Source: Agreia sp. VKM Ac-1783 (GTDB lineage Bacteria; Actinomycetota; Actinomycetes; Actinomycetales; Microbacteriaceae). From it: a stretch of 64,000 nt of DNA. Numbering within the stretch: the first letter of the stretch is position 1; every line of letters starts with the position of its first letter. Positions 45,835 to 54,500 of the stretch are shown one piece after another. The position numbers were made by a program, and so were the translations under genes. Location of the stretch: positions 744,001 to 808,000 of the forward strand of contig NZ_FXWI01000002.1 in assembly GCF_900177765.1 (NCBI RefSeq). Direction: 5' to 3'. The notes under the pieces were generated by a model. That model did not search any database. It worked only from the letters and a program-made list of their open reading frames with translations, and was not told the origin of the DNA.

Positions 45835-45914
45835 AGGTCGAGCCTTTCTGGCGCGGTCGCGAACGGGGATGCCCTCAACCTAGGCGGCGCAGATTTCGCC
45901 CTGTGACCGCCGCC

Positions 45915-45930
45915 GTGACGGTCGCGTAAC
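45915..45930 (+). promoter_or_regulatory. GlnR-like half box between nirD and nirB
   Basis: GTGAC-GGTCGC-GTAAC fits gTnAC-n6-GaAAC with one mismatch, in the 226-base divergent gap. A related inverted pair GTCAC-5-GTTAC lies at 45970-45984. The site could serve either gene. No other gene is visible in the gap. Confidence 0.4.
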
Positions 45931-46060
45931 AAAGACCTCTCCATGGCCGAGCAAAACGGTGAGGCGCGCGTCACACGCTGTTACGTGGGCGCAATCGAGA
46001 CGAAATCGGCGCTGCTTAGGCTTCGAGCATCCCCTGATGACGCACGTGGAAGGCACAGCC

Positions 46061-48676
46061 ATGACGAGCCCGAACTTCTCCGGCGAACGACCCCGTCGGG
46101 TCGTCGTCATCGGTGGCGGCCCCGCCGCGCACCGGTTCGCGGAATCGATGCAGTCGCGTCGAGCCGAGGCCTCCTCGCACGACGTCACGGTGACCGTTCT
46201 CGGCGACGAGACGCATCTTCCGTACGACCGTGTGGCTCTGTCACGGCGACTCGTGTCGTCGCAAGATCTGACCCTCGGCGACAGGGAGCTCTGGAATTCG
46301 CCGGGGATCGCGTACCGAGGCGGTGTCGCCGCGAGCCGGGTCGACCTCGACGCGCGTTCGGTCGAACTCGCGGACGGCAGCCTGTTGTCGTACGACGACC
46401 TGGTCTTCGCGACGGGGTCGGCGGCGACGGTTCCTCCGATCCCCGGAGCCTCGTCGGGCTACGTGTACCGAACCATCGAAGACGTGGACTTTCTCGTCGC
46501 GGAGACCGCGCGGCTCGCGACACAGCTCGGCCGGCCCGCCGATGTCGTGGTCGTCGGCGGAGGCCTCCTCGGACTCGAAGCCGCGGGTGGTCTCCAGCGA
46601 CTCGGCGCCCGCTCGACCATCGTGCACTCGGGCCGGTGGTTGATGTCGGCTCAACTCGACGAGGGCGCGGGGCAGGCCCTCGGTCGGCTGATCGAGGCGC
46701 AGGGCGTGACGCTGGCCCTGGGCAACCGTCCGACACAGGTGCTCACGGGCCCGTCCGGCCGAGTGCTCGGTGTCGAACTGACCGACGGACGGGCCATCAG
46801 CGCCGATCTCGTGGTCTTCTCGATCGGCATCACCCCGCGAGACGAGCTCGCGCGCGCGGCCGGGCTCGATATCGGCGCACGCGGCGGCGTCGCCATCGGC
46901 GACGACTGCAGTTCCTCGCACGCCGGCGTCTGGGCGATCGGCGAGGTCGCGAGCGTCGGCGGCGTCTGTGTCGGACTCGTCGCTCCCGCGAATGCCATGG
47001 CCGAGGTCGTGGCCGATCGAATTCACGGCGGCACCGCGACCTTCCCGGGAATCGACGACGCCACGAAACTCAAGCTGTCGGGCGTCGAGGTGGCGAGCTT
47101 CGGTGACGCACTCGGCGCATCCGATGGTGCCCTCGAGGTCGTCTATGCCGATCCTGCCCGCGGCATGTACCAGAAGATCGTGGTCTCGAACGACGCCAAG
47201 ACGCTGCTCGGCGGAATCTTCGTCGGAGACGCGGCGCCCTATACAGCGCTGAGGCCGCTCCTCGGTCGAGAGCTTCCCGGCGAGCCCAGCGCCTACCTAT
47301 CTGCGGCCGGCGTCGAGGCCCCCGCGAGCGCCGAGCTCCCCGACGACGTTCAGCTGTGCTCGTGCAACAACGTCTCGGTCGGCGCCGTGCGCGGGGCCAT
47401 CCGTGGCGACCACGGCGACGCGTGCACCGAACTCGGCCCGCTCAAGGCGTGCACCCGCGCGGGAACCCAGTGCGGATCGTGCGTGCCCCTGGTCAAGAAG
47501 ATCCTCGAGACCGAGCTCTCCAAGGCCGGCATCGAGGTCTCGAAGGCGCTGTGCGAGCACGTCGACCTCAGTCGCAGCGAGCTGTTCGAGGCCGTGCGCA
47601 TTCTGCAGCTCACCAGCTACGAGCAGATCATGGAGCACTTCGGTCGCGGCCTCGGCTGCGACGTGTGCAAGCCCGTCATGGCATCGATCCTGGCGACCCA
47701 GACCTCGAAGTACATCCTCGACTCCGGCAGCGGTGCTCTGCAGGACACGAATGACCGAGCCCTCGCGAACATGCAGAAAGACGGCACCTACTCGGTCGTC
47801 CCCCGCATTCCCGGCGGCGAGATCACCCCGGCGAAGCTCAAAGTGATCGCCGAGGTGGCGGAGCAGTTCAACCTCTACACGAAACTCACGGGCGGGCTGC
47901 GCATCGATATGTTCGGGGCACGCCTCGAGCAGCTCCCCGACATCTGGAAGATCCTCGTCGACGCGGGCTTCGAGTCGGGGCAGGCGTACGGCAAGTCGCT
48001 GCGCACCGTGAAGTCATGCGTGGGTTCGACCTGGTGCCGTTTCGGCGTGCAGGATGCCGTGGCGATGGCCATCGAGCTCGAGTTGCGTTATCGAGGCCTG
48101 CGGTCGCCACACAAGTTCAAGCTCGGCGTCTCAGGGTGCGCGCGCGAATGCGCGGAGGCACGGAGTAAGGACATCGGCATCATCGCCACCGAGCAGGGAT
48201 GGAATCTGTACGTCGGCGGCAACGGCGGCTACCAGCCGGCGCACGCACTGCTGCTCGCACAGGATCTCGACGACAAGACACTCATCGCCTATATCGACCG
48301 GTACCTGATGTACTACATCCGCACCGCCGACCGTCTGCAGCGCACGGCGCGCTGGCAGGAAGAGCTGCCCGGCGGACTCGATCACGTTCGCGACGTCGTC
48401 TGCAGCGACTCGCTCGGACTCGCCGACGAACTCGAGGCCGCGATGGCCGAGCACGTGGGCAGCTACGAAGACGAGTGGGCGGCGACGCTGAACGACCCTG
48501 AGCGGCTCCGCCGGTTCCGTTCGTTCGTGAATGCCCCGCGCACACCCGACCCGAATGTGGTGCAGGTTACCGAGCGCGATCAACCACGGCCGGCCCGACC
48601 CGACGAGCGCGAGGCCGCGACCGCGGAACGAGTTCTCGTCTCGGGACCATCCATTCCTGTACGAAGGGAACAATAG
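46061..48676 (+). CDS. nirB: assimilatory nitrite reductase [NAD(P)H] large subunit
   Basis: Six-electron reduction of nitrite to ammonium. 871 residues: FAD domain (VVVIGGGPAAHRFAESM), NAD domain (VVVVGGGLLGLEAAGGL), BFD-like [2Fe-2S] cysteines (CSCNN...C...CGSC), then ferredoxin-like and siroheme domains with the [4Fe-4S]-siroheme cysteines 653, 659, 693 and 697 (SCVGSTWC; GCAREC). ATG at 46061 has GGAAGG upstream. The following methyltransferase gene starts five bases downstream. Confidence 0.95.
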   Translation: MTSPNFSGERPRRVVVIGGGPAAHRFAESMQSRRAEASSHDVTVTVLGDETHLPYDRVALSRRLVSSQDLTLGDRELWNSPGIAYRGGVAASRVDLDARSVELADGSLLSYDDLVFATGSAATVPPIPGASSGYVYRTIEDVDFLVAETARLATQLGRPADVVVVGGGLLGLEAAGGLQRLGARSTIVHSGRWLMSAQLDEGAGQALGRLIEAQGVTLALGNRPTQVLTGPSGRVLGVELTDGRAISADLVVFSIGITPRDELARAAGLDIGARGGVAIGDDCSSSHAGVWAIGEVASVGGVCVGLVAPANAMAEVVADRIHGGTATFPGIDDATKLKLSGVEVASFGDALGASDGALEVVYADPARGMYQKIVVSNDAKTLLGGIFVGDAAPYTALRPLLGRELPGEPSAYLSAAGVEAPASAELPDDVQLCSCNNVSVGAVRGAIRGDHGDACTELGPLKACTRAGTQCGSCVPLVKKILETELSKAGIEVSKALCEHVDLSRSELFEAVRILQLTSYEQIMEHFGRGLGCDVCKPVMASILATQTSKYILDSGSGALQDTNDRALANMQKDGTYSVVPRIPGGEITPAKLKVIAEVAEQFNLYTKLTGGLRIDMFGARLEQLPDIWKILVDAGFESGQAYGKSLRTVKSCVGSTWCRFGVQDAVAMAIELELRYRGLRSPHKFKLGVSGCARECAEARSKDIGIIATEQGWNLYVGGNGGYQPAHALLLAQDLDDKTLIAYIDRYLMYYIRTADRLQRTARWQEELPGGLDHVRDVVCSDSLGLADELEAAMAEHVGSYEDEWAATLNDPERLRRFRSFVNAPRTPDPNVVQVTERDQPRPARPDEREAATAERVLVSGPSIPVRREQ

Positions 48677-48680
48677 GCCC

Positions 48681-49775
48681 ATGGACATCTCGGTGAACCT
48701 GGCTGGCCGCCGTGTGCTCGTCGTCGGGCACGCTCGGCAGGCGCGCCACACGATCGCGCGCTGCGTCGCATCCGGTGCCCGTGTCTATCTCGCAGACGAC
48801 GGTGCGCACCAGGACTCGCGCGCGATCGAGTCCGTCGTTCGTGTCATCGTGCCGAGCAACCGGCTCGAATGGAAGACACTCGTGTCATCGGTCGACCTCG
48901 TGATCTCCGTCGGAGTCGTTCCTGCGACCACCGAGGCGCTGGAACGCGCGACGCGTGAGGCCCGCATCTGGCTCACGACGGAGCCTCCGAGCCCCACGCT
49001 CCCGATCGGCCGCGTGACGCTCGTCGGTGGCGGGCCCGGGGACGGCCAGCTTCTGACGGTCGCTGCTCTCGCCGCGCTCCGCGAGGCAGATGTCGTCTTC
49101 TTCGACCGCCTCGGTCCCATCGCGCGTCTGGCGGAGTGGGCGCCCGGCGCCGAACTGGTCAACGTGGGCAAGACTCCCGGTCACCACGCGGTGAACCAGA
49201 CCGAGATTCAGGAGTTGCTCGTCGAGGCTTCGCTCTCGGGCAAGACCGTCGTTCGACTGAAGGGCGGCGATCCTTTCGTCTTCGGCCGGGGTGGCGAGGA
49301 GGTCCTCGCCTGCAGCCGCGCGGGAGTTCCGGTCACCGTCGTATCCGGCGTCACCAGCGCCATCGCCGTTCCCGGCGCTGCCGGCATTCCCGTCACGCAT
49401 CGCGAGATCTCCAAGCTCTTCACCGTCGTATCGGGTCACGTGCCACTCAGCGAGAGCGAGCTGCTGCACCTGGCCGGGCTCGGGGGGACGATCGTCGTTC
49501 TCATGGGCGTGGGAACCTTGCCGCACCTCACCGCCGGCCTCGCACGGGCGGGCATGTCGGCATCCATGCCCGTGGCCGTCGTCGAGAAGGGGTTCTCCGC
49601 GAGTCAGCGAACGACCCGGGCCACTCTCGGTGACATCGCACCGCTGGCGTCGCGCCTGGGGGTGGGCTCGCCCGCGGTCGTGGTGTTCGGCGAGGTCGTA
49701 CGATTGAGCGAGCAACTCGATGTGACGGCCGCTACCTTCCTTCAGGATGCAGCGGCCGAGCTGACGATCGACTGA
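48681..49775 (+). CDS. uroporphyrinogen-III C-methyltransferase with N-terminal precorrin-2 dehydrogenase-like domain
   Basis: 364 residues. The first 110 resemble the NAD-binding part of CysG/Met8 (NLAGRRVLVVGHARQARHTIARCVASGA) but are short and lack the central and chelatase helices; oxidation of precorrin-2 may still occur here while iron insertion is by the CbiX protein. The rest is a SUMT: VTLVGGGPGDGQLLTVAALAALREADVVFFDRL, LKGGDPFVFGRGGEE. Makes precorrin-2 for siroheme. Confidence 0.9.
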   Translation: MDISVNLAGRRVLVVGHARQARHTIARCVASGARVYLADDGAHQDSRAIESVVRVIVPSNRLEWKTLVSSVDLVISVGVVPATTEALERATREARIWLTTEPPSPTLPIGRVTLVGGGPGDGQLLTVAALAALREADVVFFDRLGPIARLAEWAPGAELVNVGKTPGHHAVNQTEIQELLVEASLSGKTVVRLKGGDPFVFGRGGEEVLACSRAGVPVTVVSGVTSAIAVPGAAGIPVTHREISKLFTVVSGHVPLSESELLHLAGLGGTIVVLMGVGTLPHLTAGLARAGMSASMPVAVVEKGFSASQRTTRATLGDIAPLASRLGVGSPAVVVFGEVVRLSEQLDVTAATFLQDAAAELTID

Positions 49776-49787
49776 CGAAAGAGGCTC

Positions 49788-50921
49788 GTGACCGACTCAG
49801 ACGCAGATGCCCTGGTCAGAGCATTTCGCCCGGATCAACTCCGTGGCTTTCGTATCGGCGTGACCAGCGATCGCCGATCGGAGGACCTGATCGCGGCGTT
49901 CGAGCGCCGGGGTGCCGATGTCATGCATGCTCCCGCCATCCGGATCGCGGCGGCGGATGACGACGCCGAGCTGACCGCGGACACACTGGCGATCATCTCC
50001 GCGCGACCAGACGTGCTGCTGGCTACCACCTCGTACGGCGTCAGGCGCTGGTTCGAAGCCGCCGATGCCGCCGGTATCGGACACGAGCTGAGTGAGACTC
50101 TGGCACACACCCGCATCCTCGTCCGCGGCCCTAAGGCTCGTGGCGCGGTTCGCGCGGCAGGCCTCGACGACTCGGGGATGAGCGACGAGGAGACCACGAA
50201 GTCGCTGGTCGACCATGTGCTCCACGACGGGGCCGCGGGCAAGACCGTGGCTGTTCAGCTTCACGGGTTCACCGACGAGGGCCAGCTCCAGCGGCTCCGC
50301 GATTCGGGCGCAACCGTGCTGACCGTCGCACCGTACCGATGGTCATTGCCGGCGGACTCCTCACGTGTGCTCCGACTCGTCGAGGCGATCTGTGCGGGGT
50401 CGATCGACGCCGTCACCTTCACGAGCGCGCCCGCCGTCGAGGCTCTGTTCTCCGCCGCAGACGGAGCCGGCCGCCTCGATGCGCTGCAGGCGGCGTTCAT
50501 GGGCCCGGTCGTTGCGGCAGCAGTCGGTCATGTGACCGCCGCTCCTCTTGTCGCCGCGGAAATCGAGCCGATCATCCCTCCGCGCTATCGCATGGGCGCG
50601 CTTATACGACTCGTCTGCGAGCACCTCGAAGAGAACCGCATCCAGCGCGTCTCCACCAGACACGGCGACATCGAATTGCGTGGCAGGCTTGTTCGCATCG
50701 GCGACGCCGAGGCCGTCCTCGCTCCGCTGTCGCTCGCGCTGTTCCGCGCGCTGCTGAGCGCAAAAGGGGCCGTCTTGTCGCGCGCAGAACTCATGGCGGC
50801 ACAGCCCGACATGCAAGACGACCACGCGACCGACGTCGCGATCAGTCGGCTGAGACAGTCGCTTCCCGTGCCGGGGATCGTGTCGACGGTCATCAAACGG
50901 GGGTACCGAATAGCCGTCTAA
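49788..50921 (+). CDS. uroporphyrinogen-III synthase fused to a winged-helix DNA-binding domain
   Basis: 377 residues, GTG start. Residues about 15-265 match the HemD fold (RGFRIGVTSDRRSEDLIAAFERRGADVMHAP; VTFTSAPAVEALFSAAD). Residues about 280-377 are an OmpR/PhoB-type winged helix: FRALLSAKGAVLSRAELMAA, DVAISRLRQSLP, VIKRGYRIAV. Mycobacterium tuberculosis has the same fusion (Rv0260c) beside a CbiX-like gene and narK3. It may sense a tetrapyrrole and regulate the nitrite genes; whether it still makes uroporphyrinogen III is unclear. Confidence 0.87.
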   Translation: MTDSDADALVRAFRPDQLRGFRIGVTSDRRSEDLIAAFERRGADVMHAPAIRIAAADDDAELTADTLAIISARPDVLLATTSYGVRRWFEAADAAGIGHELSETLAHTRILVRGPKARGAVRAAGLDDSGMSDEETTKSLVDHVLHDGAAGKTVAVQLHGFTDEGQLQRLRDSGATVLTVAPYRWSLPADSSRVLRLVEAICAGSIDAVTFTSAPAVEALFSAADGAGRLDALQAAFMGPVVAAAVGHVTAAPLVAAEIEPIIPPRYRMGALIRLVCEHLEENRIQRVSTRHGDIELRGRLVRIGDAEAVLAPLSLALFRALLSAKGAVLSRAELMAAQPDMQDDHATDVAISRLRQSLPVPGIVSTVIKRGYRIAV

Positions 50922-50998
50922 CCGACAGATGTCTGATGACATAGGCTTTAATAGAGCCAGCGCTCCAGAACTGCAGCGCGAGTAGACGTCAGGACACC

Positions 50999-51994
50999 AT
51001 GCCAGCCACACGGCCATCCCGCGCTTCCCGACCGCCTCGGATCGGCATCCTGCTGTTCGACGATGTCAAGATGCTCGACTTCGCCGGCCCCGCCGAAGTG
51101 TTCTTCGAGGCGAACCAGCGCTCTGCCGGTTACGAGATCGTCACCATCTCGCGCTCCGGCGGGCCCGTGATGACCTCGATGGGAATCCAGGTCGGCGTTC
51201 AGACGTCCGTGGCGGATGCAGGATACCTCGATACCCTCATCGTTCCCGGCACCGAGAAGGCTGCAACGGTGTTCGCCGATCCGCTGCTGCTCGAATCCGT
51301 GGCCGAACTCGCCTCGAGATCCAGCCGGATCGCCGGCATCTGCACCGGAGCCTTCGGCCTCGCCGGCGTAGGCCTGCTGGCGGGAAAGTCGGCGACGACG
51401 CACTGGAAGTTCACGTCTCTGCTGGCAGAGAGGTACCCCGACATCGATGTTCAGCCCGAGGCCATCTTCGTGCACGATGGCGACATCTTCACGTCGGCGG
51501 GAGTCGCCGCGGGCATCGACCTGGCACTCTGCCTGCTCGAGCTCGACTACGGTCCCGAGGTGGCCCGCTCGGTAGCGCAACTGCTCCTCGTATACATGAA
51601 GCGCTCCGGCAACCAGTCACAGTTCTCCGCGGCGTTGCAAGGTCCTCCTCCGCGCACGCCTCTGATCACGGTCATCACCGATCACATCAGCGAAGACCCG
51701 TCGCGGCCCTATACGGTGGGCACTCTCGCCTCGGTCGCGAACGTGAGTTCGCGACATCTGACCCGGGTGATGCGCGACGAGGTCGGCATGTCGCCGATGG
51801 AATACGTCACGTCGATGAGGCTCGACCTCGCTGTCTCTTTCCTCGACTCCGGAGCGTCCGTGGCCGATGCCGCCGCACGGTCGGGCTATGCCACCCCGGT
51901 GGCGCTACGACGCTCGTTCGTCGCGCGCTTCACGATCACGCCCTCCGAGTACCAGCGCCGATTCCAGTCCACCCATCGCGAGCTCACGGCCTGA
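50999..51994 (+). CDS. GlxA-family AraC-type transcriptional regulator (DJ-1/PfpI N-domain)
   Basis: 331 residues. N-terminal DJ-1/PfpI-like domain (GILLFDDVKMLDFAGPAEVFFEAN; nucleophile-elbow region AGICTGAFGLA) and C-terminal AraC double HTH (YTVGTLASVANVSSRHLTRVMRDEVGMSPMEYV). Effector unknown. The last 90 bases overlap the end of the convergent XRE regulator. Confidence 0.9.
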   Translation: MPATRPSRASRPPRIGILLFDDVKMLDFAGPAEVFFEANQRSAGYEIVTISRSGGPVMTSMGIQVGVQTSVADAGYLDTLIVPGTEKAATVFADPLLLESVAELASRSSRIAGICTGAFGLAGVGLLAGKSATTHWKFTSLLAERYPDIDVQPEAIFVHDGDIFTSAGVAAGIDLALCLLELDYGPEVARSVAQLLLVYMKRSGNQSQFSAALQGPPPRTPLITVITDHISEDPSRPYTVGTLASVANVSSRHLTRVMRDEVGMSPMEYVTSMRLDLAVSFLDSGASVADAAARSGYATPVALRRSFVARFTITPSEYQRRFQSTHRELTA

Positions 51995-52822
51995 CGACAG
52001 CCCGCGCGACAGGCTGTCGAGAACGGCGACGGCGCGCGATCCGGGTTCAGCCATGTAGGTCGTGAGGAACTGCCCGGGCGAGAGAGGGATGCCCAGGGTC
52101 TGCCAATTCAGCGATACCACTCCGAAGGGCTCGATGAGCATCGTGCTCACTCCGGCGCTCAGGGGTTTCGCGTCGTACTCGGCCCAGATGCGACGAAACG
52201 AGAGGTGACTGGTCGAGAGTCGGCCCACGAGATCCTGAAGCCGAGCGTCGTGAGGGTCGCCGTTGAAGCGCAGCGCAGCGATGTATTCGCGGATCATCTC
52301 GTCGTCGCGCGGTTGACCCGCGGAGTGCATGACCGTCGTCATGGTGACCTGGTCATAGGCCGCCTCGAGCAGATTCGTGCCGGGCACGAGAATGGTCGGA
52401 GCGATCAGACGGGCCATGGAGTTCGAGGCCAGCACATCGAGATTCGCGTCGGTGACGTAAGCGGGCGTCTGCTTCCATCGGTCGAGCAGACGGGTCACGC
52501 TCTCGCTCACCCCGACGGATGCCCTCACCGCGCGGAGATACGGACGCGGTCGAGCCAGCCGAGAGAGGTAGCTCAACCCGTTGTCATCGAGCAGGAGTGC
52601 CTTTGCGAGCGAACGAACGACCTGCTCCGACGGGCGCCTGTCGCGGCCCTGTTCGATACGGAGGTAGTACTCGGGGCTGATGTCGGCTCGGGCCGCCACT
52701 TCTTCGCGCCGCAATCCGGGCACTCGACGGGTGGCTTCGCGTGGCAGTCCGACGTCTTCGGGCTGCAGCAGTTCGCGGCGAGCGCGAAGGAATTGGCCTA
52801 ATGGACTCGATGACACACTCAT
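51905..52822 (-). CDS. XRE-family regulator with MmyB-like ligand-binding domain
   Basis: 305 residues. N-terminal HTH (PLGQFLRARRELLQPEDVGLP; VPGLRREEVAARADISPEYYLRIEQGRDRRPSEQVV) followed by the MmyB-type PAS-like domain (VTRLLDRWKQTPAYVTDANLDVLASN). GGAGG eight bases upstream fixes the ATG. Family members often control neighbouring short-chain dehydrogenases via fatty-acid-like ligands; no such target is adjacent. Confidence 0.9.
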   Translation of the reverse strand: MSVSSSPLGQFLRARRELLQPEDVGLPREATRRVPGLRREEVAARADISPEYYLRIEQGRDRRPSEQVVRSLAKALLLDDNGLSYLSRLARPRPYLRAVRASVGVSESVTRLLDRWKQTPAYVTDANLDVLASNSMARLIAPTILVPGTNLLEAAYDQVTMTTVMHSAGQPRDDEMIREYIAALRFNGDPHDARLQDLVGRLSTSHLSFRRIWAEYDAKPLSAGVSTMLIEPFGVVSLNWQTLGIPLSPGQFLTTYMAEPGSRAVAVLDSLSRGLSSGRELAMGGLESALVLGGRDREARDERAS

Positions 52823-53043
52823 GCGTTCGTCCTCCACCTCAGCGAATACCTCTGCAACCGCTCTCAGTGTCGCCGAGATGGAGGTCGCAGCGTGAGTAGG
52901 TGTCGGGCCGAGCATGGTGCACAAAAGGACAAGCGTGCCGGGCGATCTCTGGGTGGTAGTGGCACGGCCATGTGGAGCGTCGCCCCGCGCTCATAGACTC
53001 GCGGTCATCACCCGCTCCAGACGACAGAGGGCTGCGTTCCACC

Positions 53044-53838
53044 ATGAGTCTCTACCATCTGACAGACGACCGCATCGGCCAATCCCGGCTGCTCGACGAC
53101 GACCCGGGCCGGCGTCACGAGGCCTTCGGCGCTGCAGTGGCGCATCAGCGCATCGATCCGGGTTTCCACTCGTCGGTGTGGGCCGTCATCGTCGATCCGA
53201 GCGCCGGTGCCGACCGCGCACGAGCGCTGGCCTCACGCATCGCCGCATCGTCTCGCGCAGAGGCCGTGTTCGTGCGCGAGAGATCCGGATGCCTCTACTT
53301 CGTCACGCGCGCCCGTCCCGAGACGACGACGTTCGACGAGCGCATCCGCGAACTCGCGAGCCGGTTCGAGCTGCGCGTGCTCGGCATCGGGGCAGCCCTC
53401 ATCGAGCATTCCGACTACGACCTCGCGCCCGTGGCCGAGCGCGCCCACCGCGCCGCAAGCATCCTGGCTGCGCTGCCAGAGCTCGGTCACATGGGCTGGC
53501 ACAATCAGCTCGGCCCGTGGATCATGCTGAGCCGCATCACGCCCGGATCCGTGCGGGTGCGCGACATCTCCCCCGCGGCCGATGTGCTGCTTGAACCGGC
53601 GAACTCGATCTATCGACAGACGGTCGAGGTCTACCTCGACGTGGCCGGCCGCATCGCCGATGCCTGCGCTCGGTTGCACATCCACCGCACCACTCTCTAT
53701 TACCGACTCGACAAGGCTCCCGAGGCGGTTCGCGACGCCCTTCACGACGGATCCGCCCGCAGCAGTCTTCACCTCGCGCTCAAGCTGGAGCGACTGTGGC
53801 ACGCCCATCGAGAATCGCCCATCGACTTCGCGTTGTGA
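53044..53838 (+). CDS. PucR-type helix-turn-helix regulator with uncharacterised N-domain
   Basis: 264 residues. The C-terminal 60 match the PucR HTH: TVEVYLDVAGRIADACARLHIHRTTLYYRLDK. The N-terminal part (residues 1-180) is a mixed alpha/beta domain with a VRERSGCLYFVTRARP segment and no motif I can name. Divergent from the XRE regulator across a 221-base gap that shows no other gene. Target genes unknown. Confidence 0.8.
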   Translation: MSLYHLTDDRIGQSRLLDDDPGRRHEAFGAAVAHQRIDPGFHSSVWAVIVDPSAGADRARALASRIAASSRAEAVFVRERSGCLYFVTRARPETTTFDERIRELASRFELRVLGIGAALIEHSDYDLAPVAERAHRAASILAALPELGHMGWHNQLGPWIMLSRITPGSVRVRDISPAADVLLEPANSIYRQTVEVYLDVAGRIADACARLHIHRTTLYYRLDKAPEAVRDALHDGSARSSLHLALKLERLWHAHRESPIDFAL

Positions 53839-53845
53839 TCCGACG

Positions 53846-54400
53846 TCAGTCCGAGTCGGATCCGATTCGTGACTCGATGAGCTCGTCCAGGCGCTCCCGG
53901 GAGTCATCGTCGACGGGCTGCCAGATGAACAGCACATCGTCCTCGCTCTCCGGCACCGTGAGCATGTAATAGGCACAGGTGATCCGGCCTACTGGCGTGT
54001 GGTCGAACTGCACAACGCCCCTGCTCGTCGCTCGGCGCGATTCGTCGGCCCACGCGACCGAGAACTCTCGACTGTGCACCGAGAGCTCTCCGATGATCGT
54101 GTGAAAGTCCCTGTCGGGCTCGTGCTCGTCGAGCGATTCGCGAAGCAGCGCCGCCATCTGCGCTGAGGCCTCTTGCCAACTGGCGTGTTCGCGGTCGACG
54201 TCGGGGCCGAGAAAGGCGAAGCGCGCCAGGTTGGTGCCCTCGGTGAAGCCCTGGCTCAACGCGATGGCCGCGGCGTTCGACACCACGACCGTGAACAGCC
54301 GGTCGCAGAGGAAGGCAGGAATCGAGACCCACGATGCGAGCAGATCACTCAGCGCGGCGCGAGAACGAGCAGAATCGGCATCATCGTGCATGTCGCTCAC
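53846..54400 (-). CDS. stand-alone MmyB-like ligand-binding domain protein lacking HTH
   Basis: 184 residues. The sequence aligns by eye with the C-terminal part of XRE/MmyB regulators, including the one at 51905-52822 (IPAFLCDRLFTVVVSNAAAIAL; late HTPVGRITCAYYMLTVPESEDDVLFIWQPVDDDS). No HTH precedes it, and the upstream space is taken by a divergent nuclease gene. Either a truncated regulator or a sensory domain acting on another protein. Confidence 0.75.
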   Translation of the reverse strand: MSDMHDDADSARSRAALSDLLASWVSIPAFLCDRLFTVVVSNAAAIALSQGFTEGTNLARFAFLGPDVDREHASWQEASAQMAALLRESLDEHEPDRDFHTIIGELSVHSREFSVAWADESRRATSRGVVQFDHTPVGRITCAYYMLTVPESEDDVLFIWQPVDDDSRERLDELIESRIGSDSD

Positions 54401-54500
54401 GGTAGACCTCGCAGCGCGCGGCGAACACCCCGTCTGGCGAATTCCGACGATGGTCGAAAGGGCGGCGGTTTTGACGGTTCACAGGTGGTTGACTGGGCCG

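Noticed and set aside
45959-46060. Longer nirB start at 45959
   Set aside because: The extension contains putative regulatory repeats and no conserved residues; the ATG at 46061 has a GGAAGG ribosome-binding site and the FAD motif follows at once.
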